The notes under the pieces were generated by a model, which saw only the letters and a program-made list of their open reading frames with translations, searched no databases and was not told where the DNA came from. DNA of 64,000 nucleotides from Dillenia suffruticosa. Its lineage: Eukaryota > Streptophyta > Magnoliopsida > Dilleniales > Dilleniaceae. Numbering within the stretch: position 1 is the first letter of the stretch; each line of letters starts with the position of its first letter. Made by a program: the position numbers and the translations under genes. Positions 13,101 to 31,376 of this stretch are shown piece after piece. The DNA is taken from positions 4,118,501 to 4,182,500 of the forward strand of contig JAVTVX010000013.1 in assembly GCA_033439265.1 (NCBI GenBank), read 5' to 3'.

Positions 13101-14615
13101 GAATTTCTGTAATCTGTTTATTCTCCTTCTTTGTATCTGAGTCTGTAATTATTTGTTCCTTCTGCAGTTGTTTTTATAGGGTCAGCCCTGTTTTTTTTCC
13201 AACAGCTATCTGGTATAAATGCTGTATTTTATTTCTCCTCTGCCGTATTCAAAAGCTTGGGAATATCGCCCAACCTTGCAAATGGCTTTGTAGGAATTGC
13301 AAATCTAACAGGTAATAGTTTAATCTTGGATTAATGGCTTGCAATGGATGTTATATTCTGGAATGACTTTGATTGCATGATTATGACCAGGGTCCCTCAT
13401 TGCAACCTTGTTGATGGATAAAGTAGGACGGAAGTTGCTTCTTCTTCTCAGTTTCTTTGGCATGGTAAGATAGATTCTAACCATAATATATGACAATTTA
13501 TTGCATGTTCCTAATTTCAGTAAAGAAGAGGAAAGGTGAGTCTTACCTATTCAAAAGAATCAGAAATTTAAACTTGCAATTGGAATTAATCAGGAAATCC
13601 ATTCCTCGAATCCAACATGGATTCATTCATGGTTGATTTGCGAAACTACTACAATGTTCTTCATTCATGGTTGAATTGTGAAGTTACTACAATATGGAGT
13701 CATTGATATTCTTCATTTGCATGCTTGATTGAGCTGGCATTTGGGTAATAGGCCAGTCCTTGCAAGTTTATTGTGCTATGCATTTCTTCTATATGAAAAA
13801 TCACCATCATCAAAATGGGTGCAAACCTCATCCTGTGGCAGATACATAGATTCCATTTTGAGATATTGTTTAGTCATTCGTAGATCTGGCTCAGACCTCA
13901 GACATTTAATTTTTATGTGTTTGATCTACTCAGGCAATTACAGTGATCATTCAAGTTGCTGCTGCAAGTCCTTATGTGACAAACTATGTAGCAATGTATC
14001 TATCTGTTGGAGGCATGCTTTTGTGAGTATTCTTCAATACTTAAAGATACTTATCTGTATCCCTCAGATTCTTGTAGATGAGAAATAAAGAGAGCAATGT
14101 AGGGCAGCCAGAACTTGATTGGTCTTGCAGATGTCCATGTTTCCTTTGTGTTTGTGTAACATTTTAGGCCCGAAAGTGAAGGACTCTTTGAAAGCTGTTT
14201 CACAGTGAAGTCTGAAACTTTGTATGCAGGTTTGTCTTGACATTTGCCGTGGGAGCCGGTCCAGTTCCTGGTCTTCTGCTACCTGAAATCTTTCCAAATC
14301 GGATTAGGGAGAAAGCCATGGCAGTTTGTATGACTGTACACTGGGTAACTTATTTCTTTCCCACTCCTGCACTACTTGCAGGACATGAACAATTGTCATG
14401 ATTTTTCTTTGCTGTTGGTTGCAAATTTTCAGGTGGTAAACTTCTTTGTGGGATTGCTATTCTTGCGGTTACTTGAGGTTCTTGGACGCCAACTTTTGTA
14501 CTCAATATTTGCAACAGACTGCTTGATTGCAGTGGCTTTTGTGAAGAAGAATGTTGTAGAAACCAAAGGGAGATCTCTCCAGGAAATTGAGATAGCCCTT
14601 CTTCCGGCTGAATAG
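10166..14615 (+). CDS. Sugar transporter of the plastidic glucose transporter 2/3 (SGB1) subfamily
   Basis: Exons: 10166-10262, 10717-10819, 10917-10984, 11089-11221, 12189-12288, 12383-12495, 12576-12669, 12828-12981, 13168-13311, 13391-13464, 13934-14022, 14230-14344, 14433-14615. They total 1,467 nt, giving 488 residues, close to Arabidopsis At1g67300. It is a 12-helix major-facilitator sugar porter. Visible family marks are DEVGRRR after helix 2, LGRFLVGTGLGLGPPVA, PASVRGTYGS, PHWLYKKGR at the central loop, QQLSGINAVFYFSS (hexose-binding helix 7), DKVGRKLL, and PEIFPNRIREKA with VETKGRSLQEIE at the C-end. The N-terminus is a short hydrophilic stretch, not an obvious long transit peptide. 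Relatives are annotated as plastidic, but the relative SGB1 was reported in the Golgi, so location is open. At exon 2 an in-frame three-base acceptor choice (TTAG|AA or AAG|AC) adds or removes one residue. Confidence 0.95.
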
Positions 14616-15889
14616 GTCTTTAACTGGATGCCTGACTGCAAGTCCCCTGTTGTTCATCCTGTGGGGTTCAAGTAGGTTGCTTTTCAGGCAATCTTGGTAA
14701 ACATATAATAGACAATATCTCAAAATATAATAAATAATAGCTCCTTGTCAAAGCCTCGTGTTCATACATACATAGAGCTTGATTTTTTTTTTTTTTTTTT
14801 TTTGGTGAAAATACATAGAGCTTGATAGTCAATGAGAATGAAGGTAATAGCTCATTCTGCTGAAAACATTTGCAGTAAATGGAATCTTCCGTCGGAGTTA
14901 TTTTGTGGTTACAACCAGCTTTATACAAGTTTTATGCAGTAGAGGAAGCAATTAAATTCAGGGGTATTCAGTCGGTTGAGATGCTAAGATGCCCCATGGA
15001 TGCCTTATGGCTTGGGGGAAAATTTTGGATTCCTGAATGTTGATGTTGCTAAACTTTATGCTCATGGAGAAGATACTGTTTTAGAATAAGTTGAAGCGTT
15101 TCTTTCTACACAAAATGTAATGTGGCTTTGCTGATGGATCTGTTGGCTTGGAAGATAAACCAAAGCGCCAGGTATCTATGTATTCACCAATGAGTTCCAA
15201 GCTACTCATCAGGTCTAGGTGATGGAAGATTCATGTCCATTGACCAGCTCCAGTTTTACTGTTTCTGTAGTCTTTTCTGTGTTCCCATCACTTTTCTGCT
15301 GCCTTTACTTTTGGCTAGGAAATTTAGAATCACATTGATACCAGCTGGTAGAAGAGGTAAAGACTTTTGAGATGGGATCAAAAGGTTTGGAGTCAATTCT
15401 GTTTGTTTTAGGGTAACGTGGGTTTATAGGTACAGGTGACCCAAATCATTTAACCAAAAAGAAAAATGCAAAATCATAAGAGCAAGACCAAAGAGCATCT
15501 GAAAATGGCAGTCCATGCCCTAATTATAGGCTGGAACTATTGCCCCCGATGCCAGAGGCATTCTCCAGAATGCAGGAGTACAAGCCTAAACTTCAAAATG
15601 TAAAGGAAATAGAGTAGAAAGTAAATTACATAATTATATACTGTTGGGTTCCAAAGATTACAGATGTGTCTCAGGTAAAGTATAATATAACAGGCAAGGT
15701 ATCCCCTGCAAATTCAACGGGCAGCCTCTTTTCCAGCTGAAAATACAAATTCTCCCTTATGACTTGAAAAATATAAGTCTTCAAAAATAGAAGTCACGGA
15801 ATTACAATTTCTAGCTAATGGCTTCAAAATATAAGAAGTATCAACACAAATACTCATTCCAGGTTTTCTGATGACTGACCTCAACCAAC
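14616..15889. other. Convergent 3' flanks, no gene seen
   Basis: This holds the 3' untranslated regions of the sugar-transporter gene (plus) and the CDKF gene (minus), which converge here. A T-run lies at 14783-14803. Several AATAAA-like stretches are present, but I cannot pick the poly(A) sites. Confidence 0.6.
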
Positions 15890-18476
15890 TCAAGGAAACT
15901 GAATTGAAAATCCAGTATCCGTGGTTGTGACTTTCACAGGGCCAACGTCCTCAAAGTCCGAATCTGATTCCATGTTCCTGTAGTCATCCCAGCCACTAGG
16001 GGAATCTTCATCTTGTCCACTGGTTGAAGAAGGAACCCTCAGCTCAGATAGTGGAACCGGTAGAGGCTCTTCATTCAGATACTTGTCATGGAGTAGTTCC
16101 ATTGCCGTAGCTCTGGATGAGGGGTCATAACAAATAAGCTTCGTGACCAGAATAATTTCATCGGGGGATCGATTGGCTAGGAATGCTTCCAGACCCACAG
16201 GGTTTTCTACTTTACTGAATGAAATTGTCCTGTAGTCTGGAAGCTTTGAACAACCGGGATAATTTTCCTCATTCAAGTTGCCTAAAATACTGAAGATTTT
16301 GCTAAGCTGATCGATATCTGAAGTTCCCGGAAATAGAGGTTCTAAACTCAATAGCTCTGCAAAAATGCAGCCCAATGACCAGAGATCTATCTCAGGACCA
16401 TAAACCATGGACCCATAGAGCAATTCCGGGGCCCTATACCATCGAGTTCCAACGCAGGATGTCAGTTGACCATATCCATCATTTCCACCCTCTTCTGCGT
16501 CATAGGAATAAGAATTCTTTAAAAAATCATCTTCATAGTCACTATTTGTGCATGTAGCTAGGCATGAAGTATCCCCATCATTCAAATTAAATTCCTTGTC
16601 AAATTCACTTGAGGAATCTTTATTCCTAAGCTCGTATAACTGTTTAAGATACTCTTCTTGACGCATAATGTCTTGCTCTTGATTACTAGGACCATGTTGG
16701 CCAGAATTATCTGTTTGAGGATCATCTTCAGGAGGTTGGTATCTATATTCCTCATCTGGAGGATTCTGCTCAAGTGGACGTAGGGTTTCATCGATTGCAC
16801 CAAATCCAGATCCCAGGAGTATCCTTGCCTGCAATAATTACAACCAAGCCAAAAAGTGATTACTAGATTCAGAAGAATGCAAGGCTTGCATCTATATAGC
16901 ACATCTACTAATGTACCTGTCCTCTCATCATTCCAAAGGTCAAAGTGTATATAGGAAGTAGCAATTAAAAACTATCCTACAGACAAGCTTAGAAGAAAAG
17001 ATAGACACTGAAATGTCACTGGTTCTGCAATACTTCTGCTATAAAGGAAAAAGTCAAAGAAATTGCCCATTGTATAATAGGAACACCAATTACCAATCTG
17101 CAGCTTGTTCTCTTTTCCTTTTCTAGATATTTGTTAACCAAAACTTACGTTTGACGATTACCATTCTTTCTGAGATGGATTCCAAGCATAAAACAAACAT
17201 ATCCAGGATCAGCATAATAAGCAACATTTTCAAACAGAAAAGAGAAAGAAGCCAACCTATTTTCAGCATGCAAAAACATAAGCTGTGGTGATTGTCCTCG
17301 AGAATTGGGCAGCAATACCATACCTTTAAGGAAGTGACTTGAACGGAACATATCACTACAGATCATCATCTGCATATATAATACAACATAACGCTGACCA
17401 GAGATGCAAGATTCAAGCTCTCATTGTCCCAAAAAATCCATTAGAGCTCAGCTTGCAATGCAGGTCAAAACATAAATCCAATTCAAGCTTCACTCAAGAC
17501 TAACCAATCATGTCCGACTTTCAATGGTCCGGGTTCATAAACTGATACGGAGTCGACACATTCAGACCTCCATCCAAACTATAGAATATATTGAATAAAA
17601 ATTATCTTCAATCTCTAAAATATCACCATATTTGATCACCAAGCATCAAACTTCACATTCAACTTTTCTCGTTTAAATACCCCCAACCCTCTCCCCCACC
17701 CCAAAACAAAATCAATATTGTATACAATTATATCAAACACACCACAAAAGACAAATCAAACAACTTCCCAAAACAAGCACGCTTAAAGCAACAAAAGACT
17801 AAGAGTCCGTAACCACGGGGATAGAGAGAGAGAGAGAGAGAGAGAGAGTCAATGCTAACTATCAAATTCAACTAAATTGATTTTCAAAATTAGTTCTCGA
17901 TCTTAAAAGTCCCTCGAATCAAAAATCATTTTTATTAAAAAAAAAGGCAAAATTGAATAGAAACAAAAATACCTGACCAAAATCAGCCAACTTGAGAAGA
18001 CCACCCTCCGAAATCAACAAATTCGACGGCTTTAAATCGCGATGCACAATCGAATTTCGATGACAAGCATCTACTCCATGCAAAATCTGAACCATCCATC
18101 GTTTAATCTCACCAATACCCATTGCCCTCTCTCCTCTGTCTTTCTCTCTCTTCGCTTCCTTTATCACCGTCGCCAAATCACTCTTCAAGTACTCCAAAAC
18201 CAGCACCGCATCCTCATCTTCATCTTCGCGCCAAAAGTACTCGTGCAAAACGACGACGTTCGGCGAGTTCTGCAGCGCCTGAAGAGCCTCGATCTCCCTA
18301 TACGCGCTCTGGTAGTCGTGAATCTCCTTGAGCGCGACGATGACGCCGTCGGAACGACGTCGTGCTTTGTACACGTCGGAGTATGCGCCGGAGCCGATGC
18401 GGTGGAGGATTTCGTACCTCTCAATTATTTCGGGTCGGGTGTGGATGCTCCAGCTCTTAGACGGTGTCGTTGCCAT
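15890..18476 (-). CDS. CDKF;1: Cyclin-dependent kinase F-1, a CDK-activating kinase kinase
   Basis: Two exons, 18476-17973 and 16828-15890, join in phase 0 to give 480 residues; the Arabidopsis protein is 479. The kinase marks are the loop GSGAYSDVY (28-36), Lys50 in [13 protein letters not shown] with catalytic Asp147, and DFG at 165-167. CDKF has a long insert between DFG and the APE motif. It is present here, acidic and Gln/Asp-rich (about 170-290), ahead of [13 protein letters not shown]. The T-loop threonine should be Thr291, by analogy with Thr290 of Arabidopsis. The known role is phosphorylating CDKD kinases and feeding cell-cycle progression and RNA polymerase II CTD phosphorylation. 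The single intron follows DFGQ and is about 1.1 kb. A GA microsatellite at 17823-17848 lies inside it. A purine/pyrimidine-rich Arg/Glu codon stretch in exon 1 makes long antisense frames that are not genes. Confidence 0.96.
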
Positions 18477-19900
18477 TGATTTGAAGAGTGAATTTTCAAC
18501 GTTGGGGTTTGAGATGATGAAGATGATGGATCTGGTATTTTTAGGGTTTTGTCTTTTGTGGCCTGCAACTGTGAGCGAGAATTTTTGAAGAGTGCGTTAC
18601 GACAGTAGACATGTTTTTTGACATAATTAAGGGAATGCCATTCGACCCGTTTTGTGATGTTTTGGATATTTTTGCATGATTTGTGGAATTTTCAGCAAAA
18701 ATATTTTGTCCTTTGAAAGTTCTTGGAATGGGATTTTTATAAATAGAATAAATGTTTATGAAATTTATAATTATGTAATTATTATTATTTATTAATTATC
18801 GATCATGTTACTATTTTTTCTATAATTATGAAAAATGATAATCATTAAATAAAAATTCAATGTTAGTTAATTTTATAAAAATTGATATTTATATAATTAT
18901 AAAAAAACAAAAGATTCTAGTATTTAGGAATGGGTCATTGGCAACCATTGAAATGGTAGGCATAATTGTGGTCCAGCATAGCAAACACAAAGCATGGATG
19001 ATGTTGGAGGGAATTAATGGAAACACAGAATGGGAACATGATGCTACAGTTTCCAAACCTTAGGACATCTTACGCCGACAACATGTCTGATTCTAATGAT
19101 CCTGGTATGGGTCTGCCTCATCATTGTTTCTCGCATTCGACACTAACCATGTTTGAGTGAGGTAGGGAAGGTCATCTCCTGGCATGGCCATGCATGATAA
19201 GGTGGGGTTTCAAAATCTTCTAAATTCTAGCAACAACCCAATGCTAGAGTGGTTTAATGGCAACATATTCGGAGCCTCTTTTACCATATTATAGAATTTG
19301 TGATAAATTTTAAGTACATACAAATAAATGTGGTTAATAGTTCTAAATTTTGGTCCTAACATCAGTGTGGTACGATCTCTCCAAATACATGGTAGTGTGA
19401 TTTGAATGCAATATTCTTGAACAAATGCTGAAAATAGCTTATCCACCTTCTCATTAATGCACCCAAAAGGAATTACTCACATGATTCACAGGGGAGTCTG
19501 TATGCATACACGTGCCCGCAAAGTTATGAATCCCAAACCACCAAACAAAGCACAAGCAATACTATTGTATCCCAAAATGGAAGAAGAGAACGGGACATCA
19601 ATAAATAACCACCTCAAGATCTTTACAAACAAAGGGCATAAGCAAAGTATGATTTGATAACCTTAATTTAGAAAAACCGGCGTTTTGAGAACAATCACAG
19701 TTCAACCAAGCTTAACCCGTTTTTTTTGGTAGACAACCAAGCTTAACCCTGACAGTACACATGAGAGAATGAACAATCTCTACTAACTATTATACACGCA
19801 TGAAGACCGAAAAATCGATTTCAGAACCAGCTCAGTGAGGGGAACCCAAGTCTTCTGAACCTTTCAAAAAGTACCACGGAGAGTCCATGTTAAACTTGTC
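18477..19900. other. Spacer between CDKF;1 and ROP genes
   Basis: This covers the upstream region of CDKF;1 and the 3' flank of the ROP gene, both on the minus strand. It is AT-rich at 18700-18900. A short imperfect tandem copy (AACCAAGCTTAACCC type) lies at about 19704-19751. No reading frame here resembles a known family. Confidence 0.55.
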
Positions 19901-25884
<5,984 letters not shown>

Positions 25885-25917
<33 letters not shown>

Positions 25918-25957
25918 TCTACAGTAGCTTCTTAGCTACAGAACCGGTATATAAAAG
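25885..25957 (-). promoter_or_regulatory. ROP 5' leader: CT/GA microsatellite and TATA box
   Basis: On the minus strand a TTTTATATACC TATA element lies at about 25945-25956. It is roughly 60 nt upstream of the ATG (25882-25884). A GA run (CT on plus, 25886-25913) directly abuts the start codon and must lie within the very short 5' leader. GA repeats in this position often bind plant BPC/GAGA factors (inference). Confidence 0.6.
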
Positions 25958-25959
25958 TA

Positions 25960-28440
25960 GTTCATAAAAAGGGAAAGAAAAGGAGACAGACCGAAAGAGT
26001 TAAAAAGTGGAGAGATAGAAGAAGAAATAACCCGGACAAAAGAACTGTCTTTCAAGAACATTCTTTTGGGGTGGGGGGGAGACCCACGTCTAGTTCCAAG
26101 AACAAAAAATTATATTATTTATCATAAAGAAACAACTTAGACAGGGGGGAGTGAAAGAGAGATAAATGAAGCCCTTTGGTTGTTGCAGACCTGCAGTCAG
26201 AGTGACAACAAACAACACCGAAGCATTTCCATTTACATTTACATCCCTCTCGCTGAATTCAAATCTAATTGAATTCCAACGGAAAATGCTTTTATTATTT
26301 TCTTTTTCGAAATGCAAAAGGCTAAGAAGCTATAGTGGGTCCCATTTACCAACGGCACCTAAATCTTTCTTCCGTGTCCCGCTGGAGTCCAACTGTCCTC
26401 CTCATAATGATGGCACATTTAAACGACACCGTTTTTCTCTGTTTCTCCGTCCCCCGACTAGAACGCAAGAAATTATATATTCCTTTAAAGAGTGTCCTCG
26501 CTTAAATTGCTTTGAATGGGCAAATCAATCATTTGTTTTTGCGCCGACATTAATCCTCTCGTACTTACTGATGTGCCTGAGATATATTTCCTATTACTCT
26601 CGAAAAAGATATTATATGGATTGGATTAAAGGGGTTAATCATCCTAAAATTAAGATTCATTTTTTATCATAAATATTCACTTATAACATACCATATCTCA
26701 ATAGATTACCGTAATTTTTCTACCGCATATACATTCTCACAATAATGATGTTTTTTCAAAATCAAATTTTGTTGTTTAGTATCTTGGACCTGATTTACAT
26801 TTTTTTAAAAGAAAAATTTGAGAAAATTTCACATCATAAACAGGAATAAATAAAAAATAAAAAAAGTAAAATTTGATTTTTCATTGAAAAATCCTTTTAT
26901 TTCATATTTTATTTTTAAAACTTCGTCTTGATACCTTCAAACAAATTCGAATCTTTTTACGTATAATTAAGTTATCAATATTTTTTAACAATTTTTTAAC
27001 GAAAATTTGAATTTTATGATATTGAAGTTAATATTTTTTTTTAGAAAAGATGATAAATTCAATTAATATTACTGTCTTTTCAATATAAATTATATTCTTA
27101 AATCCCGTTTTATACAAAATTTTCAATTTAATTGTAAAACCTATATTTTTCTATTAATTTTTTTTTATTTTTAATTAAAAATATTACATATAAAATTAAA
27201 TTAAATTAAAAATAAGTTAAAACAAGTTAAGAGAAGTTGAGATTACCCATTATTACCTTAAATCATATTCATTTTTTAATATGGGCATACGATTTTCTCG
27301 TTTCTAATTTTAATGCTAATTAAAATGGTCTAATTGAATTTCAATAATCTTCATGCAGTGGAAAAATTTTAAAAGTTATTAAAATAATAACAACTCAAAA
27401 ATGTAATTAAACATTAAAGATCTATTTTTTATTATTATTTTTTTAATTTCCAATACTAATCTCAATCATTTTTAATTCCACGTTACTAGAATCCGTTGCC
27501 TGAAGTTTTGAATTGAATTTTGGGAAGATGAAGCCGATGCGGACCGTTGAACTCTGAATTGACCAAAATAACCTTTTGGTAATTAAAGTTGAATGCTCTC
27601 TGTACAGGCACGGGTGGAACATTTAAAAAAGCTGGACCCCTTTTCGTCGGTATTGCCGACTTTGTCCCCTCACCTGGGCGACCGTTTCAAGTTACTGCAA
27701 TGTGGGATCAGTTTTAAGATTATGTTTGTAGTGTGGGAAAAATGTTTATTCATGTTTCACTGTGATGTAATCACTGGATGAGATTGTTCTAGTACAAGGA
27801 AATGAAAAGGGTTCCCATGGATTCTTCAGAATCAAGAATGGTGAACATTGTTTTTTATTGGAGTGATGGTGAGGGTGTCGTGGGGGTGTGAGCCAAGTGA
27901 TTGATGATGAATGAAACCAGGTTGATGGTAATTTCATTAATTTTTTTGGGTCGGGTTGCCTTTATCGTTTGTGGGTAAAGGTCAATTCAACACATTGACA
28001 ACTTAGAGAAACAACAAACAACAAATTGACAAACACAAAAGTCAGGCAAACTCGATTACCCAAATCCCCAAATTTTCTTTTTCTTTTTCTTTTTTTAAAT
28101 AATTATGCATCACTAAATTATCAATGTTTCGGACAATGTGGCAAGATTCATGGAACTTCATTAAATATTTAAAAATGTAGACTTTTACATAGGAATAACA
28201 GGGATTATTTTTATTTTTATCGATAAATGTAATTTGTGCGTTTTTAAAAAATAATGACCAAGATTTATATTCTAAAAATAGTGAATTGAATTTTTTTCTG
28301 TTTTTTAAAACAATATTTATTTATAAAATATTTTTTCCTAATTCAATATTAGGTTCTGCTTAGTCTAGTCGAATGAATGACCGAGTCTAATGAATACTAA
28401 AATATGTATTTTTTGTAGTAGTAGTAGGTGCCCAAAAGCT
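25960..28440. other. AT-rich spacer upstream of the ROP gene
   Basis: Intergenic. A moderately complex patch at about 26160-26560 and another at 27590-27780 have unbiased composition but match no family I recognise. The rest is A/T homopolymer-rich. No gene is supported. Confidence 0.5.
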
Positions 28441-28625
28441 GATCAAGTATTAACAGTCAGTTGATCTAATAGAATGTGATATTAGGTCTTTTAATTAAGA
28501 TCCTGAATTCGACTCGTAACTTGGGTATAAAATAAATTACGTTAGGAGGATAGTCCGCTAAATGTGTTACTGTAAGTTTTAAATCAGATTAATTACAATA
28601 TGATTTCAGATATTGATCGATATAG
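28441..28625 (+). mobile_element. tRNA-headed SINE, copy A
   Basis: The head TTGATCTAATAGAATGTGAT resembles a tRNA A-box region, and CCTGAATTCGACTCG resembles a B box. A body follows: TTAGGAGGATAG, TTACTGTAAGTTTTAAATCAGATTAATTA, then TGATTTCAGATATTGATCG. The same order of blocks recurs in the copies at 30965-31161 (minus) and 31170-31376 (plus), which identifies a dispersed SINE family. The copies are diverged from one another. Confidence 0.7.
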
Positions 28626-28705
28626 GAAAAAAAAAAGCCGGTCACGTTTGCCATTGATGGGGCAATGCCTATTGATTATCTTCATTGTATTGCCCTAACT
28701 TTAAA

Positions 28706-28713
<8 letters not shown>

Positions 28714-28759
<46 letters not shown>
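28714..28759. repeat. AT dinucleotide microsatellite
   Basis: An uninterrupted AT/TA run of about 46 bp follows an A-run in intergenic DNA. Confidence 0.95.
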
Positions 28760-28763
<4 letters not shown>

Positions 28764-29522
28764 GACAGGCTACTATATCAATTTTCTAGTAGAATTAGAA
28801 ACTCTTAAAATTGAGCAACCTTCCACAGAGGTAAAGGACGGCTCGCTTACGGCTCCACATGAGTGGGAAGTTGGTAAAGGAAGCTGCAGCATAATTTATT
28901 TATTTATTTTTTATAATCACTCGATATTTAAAATAATATTTTAATTAATTTAAAAAATTACCGTAACTGATTTAAGAAAAACTCTATTTTTTTTTTCGAC
29001 TACAACATAATTAATACTTAATGCATGAAGAAATCTCACTACGGTAGGAAAGGATGGCGCTTTCTATTGGTCAAGTTTTATTTAATTTTGTTTTCATTAA
29101 GACTGGCTAATCACTAAACTAATTATAATTAGTGTGGGTGTTCATTTATGTTGACACAAGGACTGCCATCAACCTCTCATTTCAATATAGACTAACTTTA
29201 TTTTATTTTTGTCATAGTCCTAATACTTTTCAACTAAAATAAAAATTTAAATTTTACAAGTAGAATTCAATTTTTTTATTAAAAGAGATACAAATTATCA
29301 TTATATAAATAATTTTTTATATTAAAAATTGTACATAATCTCAAATTTCTCAAATAATATGTAAATTCGTGGTGCCCACTCTCTCAAAGTAAGCAAAATG
29401 ATGGAATGTTTGAAATTGTGTGTTGGAAGGAGATGATGAATTGGCTTAGACAAGATAAAATGACAATTTTGAAGAGAGACAAAGAGCCATGATTTTAGTA
29501 AAACCATGAATCTGTCACTACC

Positions 29523-29908
29523 GACCATCCTTGGAACATCATTGTGGGGGACTGTAAGGCGCTTATGCAAGAGCTGAACATCTCTAGTATTTTTCATGTG
29601 TTCAGAGAAGCAAATAGATATGCGAACAAGTTGACTGAGTTAGGTAAAAGAATCAAACCCGGGATCATTGAATCTGACAGCCCCCCTCCAGAAGTTGAGC
29701 CTTTGCTCAAGCGTGATGCAGAAGGAGTGTCTTGGTCTAGAAGAAGGAAAAAACCAATGCCCTCTCAGGTCTTCCCTCCCAAGGACGCCTGAGTTCGTGC
29801 GTTGATCTTTCCCTTCCTTGTGGTCGGTTGGTCTTGTTTTTTTGTTTTGTGTGTTCTGTTGTTTTGCTTCTGTTTCTTATATCCTGTATCCAAAAAAAAA
29901 AAAAAATG
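29523..29908 (+). mobile_element. 5'-truncated L1-type LINE, RNase H end and poly(A), perfect 15-bp target duplication
   Basis: The insert begins inside the element's reading frame: HPWNIIVGDCKALMQELN, then HVFREANRYANKLTELG, the C-terminal part of the RNase H-like (RVT_3) domain of plant L1 LINEs. The frame ends at about 29792. A GT-rich 3' untranslated tail and an A-run (29892-29906) follow. The direct repeat GAATCTGTCACTACC flanks it perfectly at 29508-29522 and 29909-29923. The insertion is dead on arrival, with only about 80 codons kept. Perfect flanking repeats point to a fairly recent insertion. Confidence 0.92.
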
Positions 29909-29923
29909 GAATCTGTCACTACC

Positions 29924-30964
29924 TACAAATGATTATACTACTTCCGTTCCGTGTTAGTCTCGTGAACACCTCTTACTATTGATAATTTTTGTTATTAATA
30001 AATTATTATTTTCAAAGATAAGAAAATCACTATTTAAAATACTAAAATTACTTAGTCACACTTTTTTTTTTCAATTGTAATAATACTAAAATAACTGCAG
30101 GCACAGACTCACAAAATTACCGAAATGCTCCTCCTACATTCCTTTCCTAGCCAAATGACCCTCTCTTCTCTCCTCTCTCCTTGCTTCGATGATGAATTTC
30201 TCTGTCTCATTGTTGATGGTCAACATTACCATTTTCTCCCTCCCTCCCTCCTTCCCTCCCCCCCCCCTCTCTCTCTCAATAAAGAAATCAATTGTAACAA
30301 AAAAGTATAAAAAGTAGTTAATTATTTTTATTCTTATAAAAATTTTAAATTTTTATTGAATATTTTATTTGAATTATAACTATTAATTTTTAAATAACAT
30401 AATACTTTCTCTACTTTGTTTCAAGTTTTGATTTACCGTAAATGCATAAAAAAATAAAGAAATAATTGAACGAATATAAATTTTGAAAAAAATAACAGAT
30501 TAAATTATTATTTAAAAAATCAATTTTATTATGATATTTATTAAAAATAATAAGAAATAAAGGTAGGGATAGAAAAAGGAAAAGCAATGCTTCCTTGATT
30601 TTTGAAAATGATACTTGAATAATAATAAAAAAAAATGGAAGTATTACTCATGCGAGAAATTTCAGTAATACATGGAAGGGAAGTAGGGTATCATCAATGT
30701 CCAAACCCCATCACCCAAAAATACAAAGGGTCCCAACCCCGATCCTAACGGCTTCTGTGTCTTGCATGGGCTATGTGTCAGATCATCGACTTGGACAAGA
30801 CCTAGGTAAAGTCAAAAGAATGTTGGGCTCAGCAAAATGTTTGAGAGTGAGGGTTGGCAAGATTTCAATTGTTATCTCATTTTGGGCTTGGGCCTAACGG
30901 TTGGTCTCGCCCATAAATTTTTGCGCTAGACCATTCAATCTTGCCTGGGCACGATTTATTTATT
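29924..30964. other. AT-rich spacer with CT/CCCT simple repeats
   Basis: There is a CCCT/C-rich run at 30235-30278 and long A/T runs around it. No reading frame or RNA gene is recognised. Confidence 0.55.
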
Positions 30965-31161
30965 TATTTATTTATTTGATATTATACAGATGTATATCCA
31001 AAATCATACTCTAATTAATTCAATATAAAACTTATAGTGATTTATTTAAGAGAGCTAACCTCCCAACATAGTCTGCTCTATATCCAACTCGCGAGTTGAA
31101 CTCAAGATCTGTCAAGAAATCTAATACTACATCCTACTAAGCTAACTGATCGTTGATGGTC
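30965..31161 (-). mobile_element. tRNA-headed SINE, copy B, with 13-bp flanking repeat
   Basis: Read on the minus strand, the element has GATCAGTTAGCTTAGTAGGA (A-box-like), then TCTTGAGTTCAACTCG (B-box-like). The body TTGGGAGGTTAG, ATAAATCACTATAAGTTTTA and AATTAATTAGAGTATGATTT follows, and it ends in an AAAT-repeat tail. The block order is the same as copy A. The direct repeat CGATTTATTTATT occurs at 30952-30964 and 31162-31174, although this is low-complexity sequence and partly overlaps the tail. Confidence 0.72.
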
Positions 31162-31169
31162 CGATTTAT

Positions 31170-31376
31170 TTATTAATGTTTTGATACGAGTTATCTCTCT
31201 ATTTGATTTTTATTTGACTAATTCGGTTCGATTCGTGGTTTAGGTATGAAATAGACTATATTAGGAGGGTAGTTTTTTAAATGGATCACTGAGGGTAGTT
31301 TTTTAAATGGATTACTATAAATTTCAAAATAAATTAATTAAAATATAATTTCAAATATTTATCGGTATAGAAAAAA
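31170..31376 (+). mobile_element. tRNA-headed SINE, copy C, 5' end degraded
   Basis: From ACTAATTCGGTTCGATTCG (B-box-like) it runs through ATTAGGAGGGTAG and ATTACTATAAATTTCAAAATAAATTAATTA to TTTCAAATATTTATCGGTATAG, collinear with copies A and B. A 26-bp internal stretch (GAGGGTAGTTTTTTAAATGG) is tandemly duplicated. Shorter tail-only relatives may lie at 28885-28990, 58150-58290 and 60860-60950. Confidence 0.62.

Noticed and set aside
18042-18588. Plus-strand open frames opposite CDKF;1 exon 1
   Set aside because: They are shadows of the kinase coding exon and its leader.
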